From NCBI RefSeq assembly GCF_004135605.1, contig NZ_SDPT01000001.1, positions 1,364,001-1,428,000 of the forward strand: DNA of 64,000 nucleotides, given 5' to 3'. The translations under genes and the position numbers were made by a program. Positions within the stretch are counted from its first letter, which is position 1. The number at the start of each line of letters is the position of its first letter. Origin of the DNA: Sphingomonas desiccabilis (GTDB lineage: Bacteria > Pseudomonadota > Alphaproteobacteria > Sphingomonadales > Sphingomonadaceae). Below the pieces are notes generated by a model. It was not told the origin of the DNA. It worked only from the letters and a program-made list of their open reading frames with translations, and did no database searches. Positions 63,611-64,000 of this stretch are shown piece by piece.

Positions 63611-64000
63611 TTACTTGGTGAGGCCGGCGGTTGCCGCAACCTCTGCCGCGAAGTCGCTCTCTTCCTTTTCGATGCCCTCGCCGAGCTGGAAGCGGACATA
63701 GTCCTTCAGCACGATGTTGGCACCGGCGTCCTTGCCCGCCTTGGCGATCACGTCCTGGACCGGCGTCTTGCCGTCCATGACGAACGCCTGGGTCAGGAGC
63801 GCGTTCTCCTTCTTGAACTTCTCGATCGGCCCGTTGAGGATCCGCTCGGCGACTTCGGGCGACTTGCCTTCGATCTTGTCGGCGTTCTTCTCGCGCAGAA
63901 CCGCAGCTTCGCGCTCGACCACTTCCGGATCCAGGTCGTCGATCGACAGCGCCAGCGGGAATGCCGCGGCGATGTGCATCGCGATCTGCTTGCCCAGCGG
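63611..64000 (-). CDS. tsf: Elongation factor Ts (5' end cut by window edge)
   Basis: EF-Ts exchanges GDP for GTP on EF-Tu. Only the C-terminal 129 residues are inside the window, in frame from base 64000. They contain the dimerisation-subdomain region [16 protein letters not shown], the coiled-coil segment and the closing [14 protein letters not shown]. rpsB would be expected next, outside the window. Confidence 0.95.
   Translation of the reverse strand, partial: PLGKQIAMHIAAAFPLALSIDDLDPEVVEREAAVLREKNADKIEGKSPEVAERILNGPIEKFKKENALLTQAFVMDGKTPVQDVIAKAGKDAGANIVLKDYVRFQLGEGIEKEESDFAAEVAATAGLTK

Overview
The window is a 64 kb GC-rich piece of an alphaproteobacterial chromosome, most likely Sphingomonas or a close sphingomonad. 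The evidence for this is the fused ispDF gene, the dusB-ntrB-ntrC-ntrY-ntrX-hfq-hflX order, a cysteine-free ribosomal protein L31, an EcfG-like promoter in front of a stress gene, and an outer-membrane assembly cluster without the lipid A genes (lpxD, lpxA, lpxB) that usually sit beside fabZ. Sphingomonads carry glycosphingolipids in place of lipopolysaccharide. Almost everything is core or metabolic chromosome. I see no integrase, transposase, prophage or CRISPR array. The largest gene-free gaps are about 220 bases (2714-2932 and 52358-52582).

Layout: 1-8.0 kb holds housekeeping genes (3' part of rnd, aspS, ppk2, carbonic anhydrase, lipA, a COQ10-type START protein) and a leftward ispDF / unknown secreted protein / cinA operon. 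8.1-17.2 kb is the rightward dusB-ntrBC and ntrYX-hfq-hflX block; its hfq encodes two Sm domains in tandem. 17.3-26.1 kb is a long leftward gene train with many overlapping stop/start codons: mltB, an rlpA-like SPOR lipoprotein, a D,D-carboxypeptidase, tmk, holB, metG, tatD, an MBL-fold hydrolase, a small membrane protein and mazG. A tRNA-Ser(UGA), a membrane diguanylate cyclase and a DUF892 stress protein follow. 28.5-29.8 kb is pncB.

30.0-37.9 kb is a non-phosphorylative pentose (or similar aldose) oxidation locus: a GguC/AraD1-type FAH-fold protein, an alpha-ketoglutarate semialdehyde dehydrogenase, a FadR-type GntR regulator, a FucP-like sugar porter, an exported aldose 1-epimerase and an IlvD/EDD-family aldonate dehydratase. 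Together they would import a sugar and turn its aldonate into 2-oxoglutarate; the sugar dehydrogenase and lactonase are not in the window. bioF-bioD-bioA follows directly, and its first start codon lies inside a 15-bp hairpin.

41.0-53.9 kb is the envelope, signalling and transport section: a phospholipase D/cardiolipin synthase-like protein, an MscS channel, an HWE-type histidine kinase with a receiver-only partner, a MarR regulator divergent from an EmrA-EmrB-NodT efflux operon, a DUF808 membrane protein and a DctA-like dicarboxylate carrier.

54.0-64.0 kb is a leftward block containing tsf (partial), pyrH, frr, uppS, cdsA, dxr, rseP, bamA, skp, fabZ and rpmE. It links translation, isoprenoid and phospholipid synthesis and outer-membrane assembly.

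Start codons were chosen from ribosome-binding sites, family N-termini and stop/start overlaps. Sixteen neighbouring gene pairs share a 4-base ATGA, GTGA or TTGA overlap, and four of these give TTG starts.
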